Of a DNA stretch of 64,000 bases, positions 12,418 to 23,065 are shown piece by piece (position 1 is the stretch's first letter; the number at the start of each line of letters is the position of its first letter). Position numbers and translations under genes: made by a program. A model generated the notes under the pieces. The model did no database searches and was not told where the DNA came from. It saw nothing but the letters and a program-made list of their open reading frames with translations. Source of the stretch: Panagrolaimus kolymaensis (lineage: Eukaryota > Nematoda > Chromadorea > Rhabditida > Panagrolaimidae). The DNA is taken from the NCBI GenBank assembly GCA_028622995.1, contig JAJQJQ010000104.1:1-64000 (forward strand), given 5' to 3'.

Positions 12418-13691
12418 CATCAAAATAAAATTAGAACCTCACAATACTATAATTTCCCCATAGTTAAAATCCCTATAGCGATATCAAGAAAGTTACCTTC
12501 ATTCTCCATATTTCACGTATGCTAACAGCTTCAACAAAATAATACACTATTCAATCAAAAAATGAAACCAAAATGTAATCGACGAAAGAAGAGCAAAAAG
12601 TTAGAAAGATCAGTGAATGAAGAAGGAAGGCAAAATAGGGGAGAGTTATTAGAATTACAATATACTAATGAGTGGTTCTTGGTAAGAGCCGGAAGTAATT
12701 AAAAAAACGAAGGAGGAAGGTTGATTTTAGACAAGCAACTCTAACTATCCGACAAACAATCTTTCAGCTCAATTGCTTGATACAACTGATTTTTTTTGTT
12801 CAAAAAGTAAAAATGGCGCAAGCAGTGCTGCTTGAAAAAACAAATCGATTGACCTTTTCATCCATCGTTCGCAAATGGAATAAGCAAGCTTTGGTCTAGC
12901 ATTATATTATGCTTCGATGGCGGGAAACTAAATCAATGAAAATGAGCGCCATAATCGAAATCAATCTATCTCTCTTGCGATTATTAGACAACCATGTTCA
13001 AACACCAAAGGTTAATAAGTAAGTTGTCTGCTTAAAAATTTTTAAGTTTTCCATCAATCAAGCAACAGCAGCAGCAACAAAAGCAATTCATTCATTTTTT
13101 CTCTCCTCATTTTTTTTCTTCTTGAAAGCTAATGTAAGTAAAAAATCAAAGTAGGTACACCTCCGTATTTTTTTTAAACCAAATGAAACAGTTGCAACAT
13201 TTTTTTTATGCAGAACGAAAAGGAAAAAACATATAACAAAGAAAAGAAGAAGGAAAGAAGGGCCATGGTCGTCATCGTTGTTCTCGCTGGCCGCCACTAA
13301 AACACACAGCAGAAGAAAACGACAGCATTGCTCTCACTCGTAATGCCTCCTTTTTTTCTGCTAAAAAAGAAGCAAGCAAAGCCTAAGCATTCATTCATTT
13401 TGCTCGTTCAAAATGTTTGTACTTCATTTCCACGTGATAAAACAACAGCTGCAAGCATAATATTCTCATAAGAAAATATCGTGCAAATATCTTTCTTTCT
13501 TCTTCGCTGACCTTTGTGCTTGCTTCTTCGCATTGCTTAAGTCTTAAAAGAAAAAAAGAAGAAAGTTAGGTAGTTAAAAACTTTAAGTAAATAAATACTT
13601 TTATTAATAAACTTTTTTCAAACAAAAAAAATGTTAAAAGATTGCCTTGTAAAAATATCGGATAATCATCACGCAAAAAAATAATATTTAA
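12418..13691. other. Gene-free stretch
   Basis: AT-rich with scattered poly-T/poly-A runs. Short open frames such as 13088-13297 (-) have no recognisable content. No RNA gene or repeat was recognised. Confidence 0.5.
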
Positions 13692-14364
13692 TTAATTTTT
13701 TGTTTTATCACCGCTGTTAGGAATTTCCACGCTCTCGGCGCTGATATAACCTATAGCATTACAATACCAATTATTTTTGCAATAACAATTTTGCAATTGT
13801 TTTTTATTTGATGTGGTAGTCATTTGACATTCTAAAAAATTGAAATTGTTAGAAAAGACAAAGGTTATTGGAAACTAGTAGCTAAAGCTTCGCTTTTCGG
13901 CGGTTACTGTAACAGACTATCATGACCCAAGAATCACACCACTAAAAGCTAGCTAGTATTCCAAAAAAGTATGTACCGTAAACAACAGGTTGAATTGGAG
14001 CAGAAAGAGTGCAACCAAGGGTAATTCCACTTGAATATCCATTTCGTCCTTGATAACAATATGCACCTTTACAAGTTGTATTTTCATTACAATATTTTGT
14101 AAGATCTTTAGCATATTCGGGTATCGTACAATCATAACATGGAATATAATGGGCAAATGGTAAAGGTGGGTGATAATCTATATAAGCTCCAGAATTGAAA
14201 ACTAGAAGAAGAAATAGTATTAATGAGTTTATAATTTTTGGAGACGAGTGTAACTTACAATTATTAGCAACAGCATCTTCACCATCATCACAAAATGAAA
14301 AGGGAAAAAGAAGAAAGAATAAAGTTAGAAAAATTCTTACAGACAACAATAACCGGCTCAACAT
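13692..14364 (-). CDS. Small secreted cysteine-rich protein (ET-module-like)
   Basis: Three exons, 14364-14259, 14201-13977 and 13831-13692, join in frame to about 156 residues. The start at 14364 was chosen because it begins directly with a signal peptide (MLSRLLLSVRIFLTLFFLLF); an in-frame ATG lies nine codons upstream. The mature part is a compact Cys-rich domain. Cysteines fall in CYDC, YCNENTTCKGAYCYQG, a GC near the middle, ECQ, then CYCKNNWYCN. The spacing CxGxYC ... GC ... C ... CxC ... CN resembles the nematode ET module, a small extracellular disulphide domain of unknown function; that identification is from memory of the pattern. The last exon is too short to stand out on its own but continues the cysteine pattern and ends in TAA. 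Expected to be secreted. Confidence 0.72.
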
Positions 14365-14391
14365 AGCTTTAACTTTGTTTGAGCAATTCAA

Positions 14392-15520
14392 GAAGAAGAA
14401 AACGATGGATGAAGTAAAAAAAGATATTAAAGAAAAATAATAGATAGCAACAAAGCAATTGCTGAGAAAATGTCAATGATTACTATAACAACATGGAAAA
14501 ATAATAGTTTACCAAAAAATGGAGAAATAAATCTTTGAAAAATGGAAACTAAACATTTCATGGGAGACAATTTTACCAAAACATAATACCAACATAAATT
14601 TTAGTGTTTCATAAAATCTTTTAATTGACAGGCAAAGGTGATTGCAAAAGATAAATTTATGGACATTTAGAAGCAGCCAGCATTTACAAAAGAAAAAATC
14701 GTCGGTTGAATTTAAAGCTTAATCAGCTATGAACGACATTTATTATAATCAAAATTCCTTAAAAGCAAAATAAAGTGCGAAGCAAAATCCCAGCCTATGA
14801 AATCCAAACTGAAGTATTCCTTCATTAACGCCTCCAAACTTGCAATAAACCCTTTTTCAAATTTCTATGGTTTATTTTTCTTTCCTCCAAAAAACTCCAT
14901 TATTAAAACTCCTATGGATAAAATAATCTAAAGTACTTGAAGCTAATTTATGAATTATGATGATGCACTTGCCAAAAAATACAAACAAACAACTACAATG
15001 AAAAGCTAGCAGCATTCGTGGTTTCAAATGATTGGATGCTATAAAAAAATGCCAGCGTGTCAAAACTTTTTTTCTTCTCGATATTTAGCTTCAGTATTTT
15101 TTGTTAGAGCAAAAAAATGATTTCTATCAAAACTTTATAAATAAACTTTTCATAATTTTCAATGACATCAAAATTTTAATAATCTGAAATGTTTGTTCGA
15201 TGTTTCCAGAAACATTTTTTTGTTCGTTATTTTGCATAAAAAATAATTTCCCTGACTGATAAATATTTTTCTTGTTAGGATTTTTTTATTCTATGGGAAA
15301 TTCGACGTCAGCTTATTGCTTTGCTTGATTTGAGATTGTTTGACAATGAAAAAAAAAATACTCTTTAACTTTTTTGTTTCATTTATTTTTTTCGTTTTTT
15401 GCTTTTGAACGCGGCTGTCTTTGTTCGTGAACTTTTTATAAACTTTTTATTCGAGAAAGTTTTGTACGCTGCTTTATTGATAGAGTTTGATTTTGTAATA
15501 ATAAAGTTTTTGTGATTTCA
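14392..15520. other. Gene-free stretch between divergent genes
   Basis: No supported gene. It lies between the start of the minus-strand secreted protein and the start of the plus-strand DNAJC3 gene, so it probably contains two divergent promoters. No specific site is identifiable. Confidence 0.5.
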
Positions 15521-15524
15521 GCAA
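15511..15524 (+). promoter_or_regulatory. Probable spliced-leader acceptor of DNAJC3 gene
   Basis: TGTGATTTCAG ends at 15521, only three bases before the ATG at 15525. Such an extremely short leader after an AG acceptor is typical for trans-spliced nematode messages. Inference from sequence. Confidence 0.6.
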
Positions 15525-17527
15525 ATGTGGGAATTAATTTACCGAATAACTTCATTTTATGTTCTTGGGTTATATTATGTCAATGTCGGTGAGTACTTTT
15601 ACTATATAATGAAGCTTCTTTTCTGTGAATGATTGTAACAAACGATGCAACTTTATGGCCAATGTTATGAACTAAAGATGCGTTTTCCTGTCAATAATTG
15701 ATTGTTTCATTTTTTTGAAACGTTTATATATTTGAGAGATTTTGTTACAAATGGAATCAAGTCATTTACTAATCTTCTCTTTTATTTTTAGTCTTAGCAA
15801 ATACTGCTCAAGAAGTGGAGAAACATCTTGAACTTGGTAAACAATTTTTATCAAAAGGTCAATTCGCTGATGCTTTAACTCATTATCATGCTGCAATAGA
15901 ACTTGATCCAACCAACTATCAAACATATTATCGTCGTGCAACAGTTTTATTAGCAAGTGGTAAAGTTAAAGCTGCTTTACCTGATTTGGATAAAGTTGTT
16001 GAACTTAAACCTGATTTCACTGCCGTATGTTTACTTTATTCTTTGATTGCTTTATAATTTCTTGCTTTTTTTGGCTTTGATTCAACGTGGTAATCTTCTC
16101 ATCAAACAAGGAAAATTCGATGATGCTGCAGCAGATTTTAAGCGAGTACTAAAGAATGATTCCAACAACGATGAGGTTAAAGAAAAGCTATCAATCATTG
16201 ATAAACTGCGAGAATGGACCGAACAATCATATGATTATTTTGAAAATAATGATTTCCATAACGCTGAATCTTTATTAGACAAAGTGCTAGAGCACTCTCA
16301 ATGGGATCCTGATCTTCATCGTCGAAGAGCAAAGTGTCGTCAAGCTCGCGGTGATATTCAAAATGCAATTTCTGATATTCGTGCCATTTCTAAACTTGTT
16401 CCTGATTCAACTGAAGCGTATTTAGAAATTTCAAAGATGTACTATGGTTTTGGTGACATTCAAAACTCACTAAGGTTAGCTTTTTTATCCTTCATCATGT
16501 TGTAATATCGATATACGTTTTAGTCAAGTTCGTGAATGCCTTAAGCTCAACCCTGATCATAAGGAATGTTTCCCATTCTACAAGAAAGCTAAGAAGCTTC
16601 AAAAAATGCGTGAATCTTTGGAAGAATTTGTTTCAAAAGAGGATTGGACTAAATGCCTTGAAAAATCTCAACAAATCCTCAAATTTGAACAAGAAGTCGA
16701 CAACGTACAAATGGATGTTTATCGTCATACTTGTAAATGCAATCTTCATGCTGGTCATGTTGCTGAAGCAATAAATGAATGTACAGAAGTTTTAAAATAT
16801 GTTGATGAAAATGATTTGGATGTTTTATGCGATCGTGCTGAAGCTTATATTGTTAGCGAACAATTCGATAAAGGTATGCTTTAGCTTCTTTTTTTCATTC
16901 ATAATGAATCTTTTCTTTTTTAGCTGTTGACGACTTCCAAAAAGCTTTGAGTGCTCATGATGGTAACCGACGAGCAAAAGAAGGCCTTCAACGAGCTCAA
17001 AAATTGTTAAAGCAATCGAAGAAGCGTGATTATTACAAAATCTTGGGCGTCAAGCGGTAAGCTTATTTCTTCATAATACCTTATTGCAAAATGACTTTAT
17101 GGGAAGGTGGATGATGCTTGATTTTATGACGAAAATAACACCATTCCATTTCCATTGGTTGCTTTTTATCAAAAACCGTTCTTTCATTGTTATATTAGAA
17201 TCGTGTGACTAATTAAAACGTATTTTTAGGAACGCAAACAAGCAACAAATTAATAAAGCTTACCGAAAGCTTGCTCAACAATGGCATCCTGATCTTTTCC
17301 AAGATGATGAAGAAAAGAAAAGAGCTCAAGAAAAGTTTATCGATATTGCTGCAGCGAAGGACGTTCTCAATGATCCCGAAAAACGACAAAGATTCGACCA
17401 AGGTGATGATCCTCTTGATCCTGAATCTCAACAAGGTGGCGGTCATGGCTTCCATGGTGATCCATTTGGTCATGGTTTTCCATTTGGTGGTGGAGATGGA
17501 TCATATTCCTTCAAATTCAACTTTTAG
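15525..17527 (+). CDS. dnj-7: DnaJ homolog subfamily C member 3 (P58IPK), ER co-chaperone
   Basis: Exons 15525-15588, 15792-16024, 16074-16474, 16524-16873, 16924-17056 and 17230-17527 give about 492 residues (human DNAJC3 is 504). The protein starts with a hydrophobic signal sequence. It then has a long run of TPR repeats (e.g. HLELGKQFLSKGQFADALTHY, RRAKCRQARGDIQNAISDI), and a C-terminal J domain DYYKILGVKRNA...YRKLAQQWHPD with the HPD triad near residue 413. A Gly/His/Phe-rich tail follows, ending SFKFNF as in the family. It acts in the ER lumen, where the TPRs bind unfolded clients and the J domain stimulates BiP. The intron after PDFTA (16025-16073) starts GT but has no AG anywhere; homology demands exon 3 to start at GCTTTGATTCAACGT after TTTTTTTG. 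This is a non-canonical acceptor or a single-base error. Confidence 0.95.
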
Positions 17528-18055
17528 CTTTCTATTTCAAATCTATCTCGTTATCGTTTTTAACCTCGGGTGTGCCGTTTGAAAACTTCAATGGATCAAA
17601 GAAAGATAATCACTTATAGTTAATTCGTTTATTTTTGCGTTTAATTTTTTTGATATGTTTTTTTTGTTTTTGAAAGTGCCTGATTTTGTATTGTTCTAGT
17701 GCATTATTAATTTATTTATTATATGTTAAAGTTTTATTGTATGCAAAAAAAATAATTTATTGATTTGATTAAATGTTATTGTTACCAAAGTTTTTTTGAA
17801 GAGTTATTAAAGGTTAAAAATGGTACCTTTGAAATATTTTTTGGACCGTTTGATCTTTGCGTTACTGTAGCGATAGCACACTTCTTGAACAGCAAATCGA
17901 TTGTTTTCTTGCTTGAAGTTCTTTTTCAAGCACAAAACTTGACTAATTTTGCATATGTGAGAATGATTTTAAACAAGCTTCACTTTTAGCGTTTATTGCT
18001 ACTCGATTTCACATTCGTTTAAAGTTTATGACATTTTTCAGGAACAATACTAATA
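17528..18055 (+). other. Intergenic stretch between DNAJC3 and MIC10
   Basis: Contains the 3' UTR of the DNAJC3 gene and, at 18030-18041, TTTTTCAG, a likely spliced-leader acceptor for MIC10. The 74-codon open frame at 17765-17989 has no recognisable content and I do not treat it as a gene. Confidence 0.5.
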
Positions 18056-18412
18056 ATGGCAGACCGTTCAGAGACCGAACTTGGAGCTAAAATTGATCGA
18101 TGCTTTGCTGATTCTCTTCTCAAAATAGCTGGTGGAGTTGCAATTGGTGTTGTTGCATCTGTAGCATTATTTAAAGGTCGAACATTTCCTATTTGGTTGG
18201 GAACTGGAATCGGTATGAACATTTTCTCTCTATTAATTGATTTTATTGTATTCATTCTTTTAGGTATTGGACAAGGATGGAGTAATTGTCGACATGATCT
18301 TGAAAATCCTTATCTTCTTCATGGTAAAAAGATTAAAGCTGGAACAGAAAAGGGTAAAGCAGCATATACAATTCAAGTAGTTGATCCAACACAAAAGAAT
18401 ACATCTCAATGA
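18056..18412 (+). CDS. MIC10: MICOS complex subunit MIC10
   Basis: Exons 18056-18212 and 18264-18412 give 101 residues. The family pattern is clear: SETELGAKIDRCFADSLLKI, a first membrane segment with GGVAIGVVASVALF, the basic turn KGRTFPIW, a glycine-rich second segment GTGIGIGQGW, then SNCRHDLENPYLLHGKKIK, which nearly matches animal MIC10. The two Gly-rich helices form a hairpin in the inner mitochondrial membrane that bends it at crista junctions. The intron of 51 nt is a multiple of three and open, so a retained-intron message would still be read through. The ATG follows a TTTTTCAG acceptor by about 14 nt. Same strand as DNAJC3 upstream and fumarylacetoacetase downstream. Confidence 0.96.
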   Translation: MADRSETELGAKIDRCFADSLLKIAGGVAIGVVASVALFKGRTFPIWLGTGIGMNIFSLLIDFIVFILLGIGQGWSNCRHDLENPYLLHGKKIKAGTEKGKAAYTIQVVDPTQKNTSQ

Positions 18413-18554
18413 ACTTTTAGTTGCTCATAGTGTTTTTATAATGATTTTTTATTAGCGATTTTCATATTTTTTTTGTCTATGTTGAACGCTCGGTGTGTCT
18501 CTAATTGTAAAAATAAAATGTTTGAATAAATTTTTTTTAACAATTTTTTTTCTT

Positions 18555-18692
18555 GGTTTTTTGCATGTGTTTGTATTAAAAAATTTGGTTTATAGCGTTT
18601 TTTTTCTTTGGATTTTGTATTGTTTTTTTTGTCTAAAGATTTTTAGGAAGAGTTTCATCGTCAAGCAGTATGTCGTTTTTATTCCAGTACTT
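18555..18692 (+). pseudogene. Truncated copy of the fumarylacetoacetase promoter and start
   Basis: This segment aligns with 20972-21111. Shared words include CTTTGGATTTTGT, TTGTCTAAAG, TTTTAGGAAGAGTTT/GGAAAAGTTT and ATCGTCA, followed by ATGTCGTTT and ATTCCAGTACTT. It thus duplicates the upstream region, the leader acceptor and the first codons of the fumarylacetoacetase gene, then diverges and stops (ATGAAATAA). It lies 140 bases after the MIC10 stop, so it looks like a leftover of a duplication that placed the F-box-like gene and a MITE between MIC10 and the functional gene. Confidence 0.7.
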
Positions 18693-18828
18693 ATTCATCA
18701 TGAAATAAGTGAACTATAGGAACATAAAATTTTTAAGAATTTTCTTTTGATTTCATTTTTTTTATTTATAAATAGACAAACAACACTCAAAAGCTTTCAA
18801 AAGTAACTAAAAGAAATGAAAAAAAAAA

Positions 18829-19711
18829 TCAAAGTGGATTTAGTTCATCACGTATGCGAAGAGAAGGTATTGGACTAACTAACCAACGTTTATGCCATTC
18901 TTTTTCAAAATTTGTAATGAAGATATCATTAGTTTCAACGAAACGAGTTTCTATATAACTAAAGGGTTTCATGTGTTTATCTGCGAATTTAAATAAATCA
19001 GTTATATCAATTTCTAATAAGCAATAAAGTGTGCAATACTCTAGCTTCGTATTTCTATCGATCGAAATCAAGCGTCTGAGAGCTTCATTCGTAATTCGAG
19101 AAATTTCGTTATTTCCTTTAATCCTAAAACCAACATTTTTAAAACTCAAATATCGCACTCATCTCTTACATGATTATTTTAGCGTTATAACACTTTTCAA
19201 ACGCTTGATAGAAGATTTGGGTACAATCTTGGAACAAAATAGTAAGGTATATTTCTTTCAAAGACGGTTGCAAAAGTTTGTTTACGCTCCAATCACTTAA
19301 TTCATACTCCATTACTATGTACATTTCTTTAATTTCAGATAAATCAATTTTTAAAATAATAGAATCGAATTTAGCTTGGGTTAGAAAACCTAATATCAAG
19401 TTGTTCCACACTTTAAAATAATTGAATTCACATTGAATCTTTTCGGTAGATGATAACATATTTCTTGTAAAATACATATAGGTTCGAAAGAACATCCAAT
19501 TATGAAATATAATTCCCTCGTTACCTCCTGTCTTAAAATTTTCAACATGACCTTTTCTAATTTGAATTTGGCGTATTCGCAAAGATTTGCAGCACCCCAT
19601 TAATTTATGGGATGATGAAAGATTGCAAACTTTTGTGAGATGATCAATAACATCTTTTGGAAAAGAATATAATGGTTGAGCTCGATTATTGAAATCAATA
19701 AAACTTGCCAT
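18829..19711 (-). CDS. F-box-like nematode protein
   Basis: Two exons, 19711-19170 and 19123-18829, are joined by a 46-nt intron (GTAAGAG...GGTTTTAG) and give about 278 residues. At first sight there are two unconnected frames, but the intron joins them in phase (IIM-IKGNNEIS). The N-terminus SFPKDVIDHLTKVCNLSSSHKLMGCCKSL has the F-box-like pattern: a Phe-Pro start, two amphipathic helices, then a Cys/Lys-rich K(L)MxxCK turn. This is seen in the large expanded F-box-like families of free-living clade IV nematodes. The rest is a Leu/Ile-rich body without a recognised domain. It is probably a substrate adaptor of SCF-type ubiquitin ligases, but this is inferred from the N-terminal pattern only. 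It is inserted in opposite orientation inside the plus-strand housekeeping block, next to a duplication scar. Confidence 0.7.
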
Positions 19712-20299
19712 TTTTTAATATTTTAAGTGCCAACCAACCACGTTGATGATATAAAAAAAAGAAAATCAACCACATGCAATCAAGTTAGCCACATGGAAAT
19801 AATTTAAAGTAATTAAATGTGAACTGCTAAAGCGCTGACCCCATCTTTTTTGAGAAGTGGATAAGGAGAAGAAGCAAAATTATGGACAAACACATTATGG
19901 ACGTAAACATAAATAACAATGATCTTTTATTAATTGATTATGTGCATAAAAAATCCTTTCTTAATCATTCATATTTCAAATGGATTTAGGAGAAGCATAT
20001 TTGTTGTTGGTTTAAAAAAACTCCACAGATCTCTTTTATTTCTTCCGCTATTGTAAACTCTTTGAAAAAGATACAGTAGTACCATGCTCTGCTGTAAGCA
20101 ATGTTTAGTGCCATGATTTACTTAGAGTATTCTTTTTTAATAAACGCAACTAAACAATATTTGTAGTTGCAAAAATAAGATTATTTATAGGTACTTTGTG
20201 TGGCCATATTTCAATGAAACTTTTTATGCATAAAAGAACCTTCAACGAGATAAATAAATTGTCAATTTTTGGAAAGGTCAAAAATTAGTTTGTTTTGGG
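19712..20299. other. Intergenic stretch upstream of the F-box-like gene
   Basis: AT-rich, no supported gene. It should hold the promoter of the minus-strand F-box-like gene. It ends at the MITE target duplication. Confidence 0.45.
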
Positions 20300-20705
20300 C
20301 CTGTTACCAGTGTTGTCACGCCGCCGCCGCCGGCGGCGAGGCGTCGCTGATATCTGCGCCGCCGCCGCCGGCGGCGGCGGCGGCGGCGGCAATTATTTTG
20401 GCTTGGCGGCGGCGCCGCCGCCGACGGCGATACAAAAAATTAAGTTTTATAAATAACCAAAGGGATAACCAAGGCAATCTTTTTTTCAGAAATTTCTAAA
20501 TTCAACATGATTTCTTGTTTTGTATATTTATTTGTCGATATTTGAGCATTCCAGAGAGATATGAGGACTAAGCAATAACGTTCTAATTTTTTTCCAAAAA
20601 ATTTATAAAATCCAAAGGGTCCTCCCTTTGGTAAAGTTTGTACTACAATTAACGCCGCCGGCGGCGGCGGCGATGAATTAAAAATATGACAACACTGCCT
20701 GTTAC
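20300..20705. mobile_element. GC-rich hAT-type MITE (CAGTGTTGTCA ends) with 8-bp target duplication
   Basis: The element spans 20308-20697 (390 bp). Its ends are CAGTGTTGTCA in inverted orientation, and it is flanked by a perfect 8-bp duplication CCTGTTAC at 20300-20307 and 20698-20705. Inside are blocks of GCC/GGC repeats on both sides (20320-20430 and 20653-20675), strikingly GC-rich in an otherwise AT-rich region. No transposase frame is present. The 57-bp palindrome at 30953-31009 shares the CAGTGTTGT end and the GGCGGC-rich subterminal part, so both belong to one family. Confidence 0.88.
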
Positions 20706-21090
20706 TACATATTATTTCTTTCTTCGTGATACACAAATACAAAATATGCGGATGGAAAAAGGTTCCCATAAAAAAATTCTTCTCGCAACGTTTTTCCTTT
20801 TTCATGTTTTTTTGTTTCTCGCTGCCGCTGCTTGCCTTTTTTTTTCTTTCTCATTTTCATTTCTATTTTCAGTGGTTGGTTATCATCGGTTCATATTTTT
20901 TTATCGTTCGTTATTACAAAAAAAGAAAGAGATAGATCGAAGATGATTATTTACAATTTCTTTCTTCTTCCTTCTTTGCGTGTGTTTGTATAAAACAATT
21001 TTGTTGATAGCGGTTTTTCTCCTTTGGATTTTGTGTTGTTTTTTTTTTGTCTAAAGTTTTGGATTTTTTAGGAAAAGTTTTATCGTCATC
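20706..21090 (+). promoter_or_regulatory. Upstream region of fumarylacetoacetase with leader acceptor
   Basis: T-rich non-coding sequence. TTTTTTAG ends at 21071, 19 nt before the ATG, and probably accepts a spliced leader. The part from about 20972 on is duplicated at 18555-18692, which suggests that the duplicated unit carries the regulatory region. Confidence 0.5.
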
Positions 21091-22719
21091 ATGTCGTTTA
21101 TTCCAGTACTTCCAGATAATGATTTCCCTATTGAAAATCTTCCATATGGCGTTTTTTCAACAAATAATCAAGTAAGTTATTTTTACAAAAAATGTCGACC
21201 ATCCTGAACACGCATCTTCATATCTTCTTCATCTAACCATGGATTCATGAATCTTCTTCACCTTCAAATTCATCACTTTTCTCCAAACTCACTTTATTTT
21301 GGATTCTCTAATGCAACTAATTTTCAGCCTCAAAAACGCATTGGTGTTGCAATAGGTGACTTTATTCTTGATCTCAGCGTCGTAAAACACTTTTTTACTG
21401 GACCTCATTTGGGTAAACATCAAGACGTTTTCACTCGAAAAACTTTGAACGATTTTATGGGACTTTCACGTGAAGCATGGATCGAAGCTCGTCAAGTAAT
21501 TCAACGATTGTTATCTGCAGAAAATGGCGAATTACGTGATGACCAAGAATTACGAAAGAAAGCTCTTGTTTCTCAAAGTGATGCCATTATGCATTTACCA
21601 GCTGAAATTGGTAAGATTATTAATCGATCAAAATTTTAAAGTAATTGTGAAATTTTTTAGGCGATTACACTGATTTCTATTCGTCCATTCATCATGCTAC
21701 TAATGTTGGAATTATGTTCAGAGGAAAAGATAATGCTTTGATGCCTAATTGGTAAACATTTTACGAAAATCTATGGGACAATAAAACCATTCATCAACTT
21801 CAGCTCATTTTCTTTACAATGCCTTTACTAATATTTATCTTTTCTAACCTTTTCATCTTTCAGGAAATGGCTTCCAGTAGGTTATCATGGTCGTGCTTCA
21901 AGTATTGTGGTATCTGGTACACCAGTTCGTCGTCCATGGGGTCAAACAATGGCTGATGGAGCTGATAAACCAACCTTCAATCCATCACGTTTACTCGATT
22001 TTGAACTTGAAATGGCATTCTTCGTTGGTGGATCTCCAACAAACCTTGGTAAACCCATTCCTATTGAAGAAGCTGATCAACATATATTTGGAATGGTTTT
22101 AATGAACGATTGGAGTGCTCGAGATATTCAAAAATGGGAATATGTTCCACTTGGACCATTCTTAGGAAAAAGTTTTGGTACAACGATTTCACCATGGATT
22201 GTTACAATGGACGCTTTGAAACCTTTCTTCGTTGCTAATCCTGAACAAAATCCACCACCACTTGAATATCTTCGTCATAGTGATCCTTATTCTTTGGATA
22301 TCAATCTTGCTGTTACCATTAAACGTGAGTTTGAATTTATTTAATGATTAATATCATATGTGAAAGTTATTTTTTCAGCTGATGGCGGCGAAGATTTTCA
22401 AATTTGTAAAACAAACTTCAGAAATCTTTATTGGACTCTCAAACAACAACTTGCTCATCATACTGTAAATGGATGTAATGTTCGTGCTGGCGATCTTATG
22501 GGATCTGGGACTGTTTCAGGTCCAAATGAAAGTGAATATGGATCAATGTTAGAACTCTCATGGAAAGGATCAAAAGAAGTATCTCTTGGACCTCATACTC
22601 GCAAATTTATTCAAGATCATGATGAAGTTAATCTCGTTGGATATTGTGAAAAAGATGGTGTTCGATTGGGATTTGGTCCATGCCGTGGAAAATTATTACC
22701 TGCATTGAAAAAAGATTAA
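21091..22719 (+). CDS. fah-1: Fumarylacetoacetase
   Basis: Exons 21091-21171, 21328-21610, 21661-21751, 21864-22324 and 22379-22719 join to 418 residues, the same length as mammalian FAH (419). It hydrolyses 4-fumarylacetoacetate to fumarate and acetoacetate, the last step of tyrosine breakdown, in the cytosol. The N-terminal domain ([12 protein letters not shown]) is followed by the catalytic domain. [20 protein letters not shown] supplies the metal ligand D126, Y128, the catalytic H133 and R142 at the same numbers as in the mouse enzyme. DFELEMAFF supplies E199 and E201. [23 protein letters not shown] supplies the fourth ligand Asp and the active-site Lys, one residue later than in mouse. 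Poly(A) signal AATAAA at about 22779. The RPP30 gene follows 346 nt later. Confidence 0.97.
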
Positions 22720-23049
22720 TATCAGCAAATATTTTTCTCATCTTGTTTTATAGTTAAAATTATGTGTCACTGTTTTTAAATAAAATACTTAAATAGCAAA
22801 AAAAAAGGCGTGCAGGAGGTATCGGAAAGCATTGATAAATATGCTTTCGTTAAATAAAAAAAACATTCATTTCAAAAAGGCGGAAGTTTTTCAGCTTCAG
22901 TTTGCAGAGTGTTCCTTTGCGTAAAAAAACTTTGGTTCAAAAAACTTTTTATCTTTTGAATTCAAACTCTGTCTCTCTTTGGATTTCTTTGCTCTTTTTT
23001 TGTCAAAAAAAATATAAAAATATCCTTGATTTGATTTACTCACATCGTT

Positions 23050-23065
23050 TTCTCTTTCAGGCTAA
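23050..23065 (+). promoter_or_regulatory. Probable spliced-leader acceptor of RPP30
   Basis: TTTCTCTTTCAG ends at 23060, five bases before the RPP30 ATG. No upstream exon is visible, which fits trans-splicing. Confidence 0.55.

Noticed and set aside
17765..17989. 74-codon frame between DNAJC3 and MIC10
   Set aside because: No motif, lies in a T-rich 3' region, and has no acceptor or intron support.
18829..19711. Pseudogene with a frameshift at about 19165
   Set aside because: A canonical 46-nt intron (19124-19169) joins the two frames in phase, so no frameshift needs to be assumed.
20269..20499. 76-codon frame with Ala/Arg runs
   Set aside because: It is just the translation of the GCC/GGC runs inside the MITE at 20308-20697.
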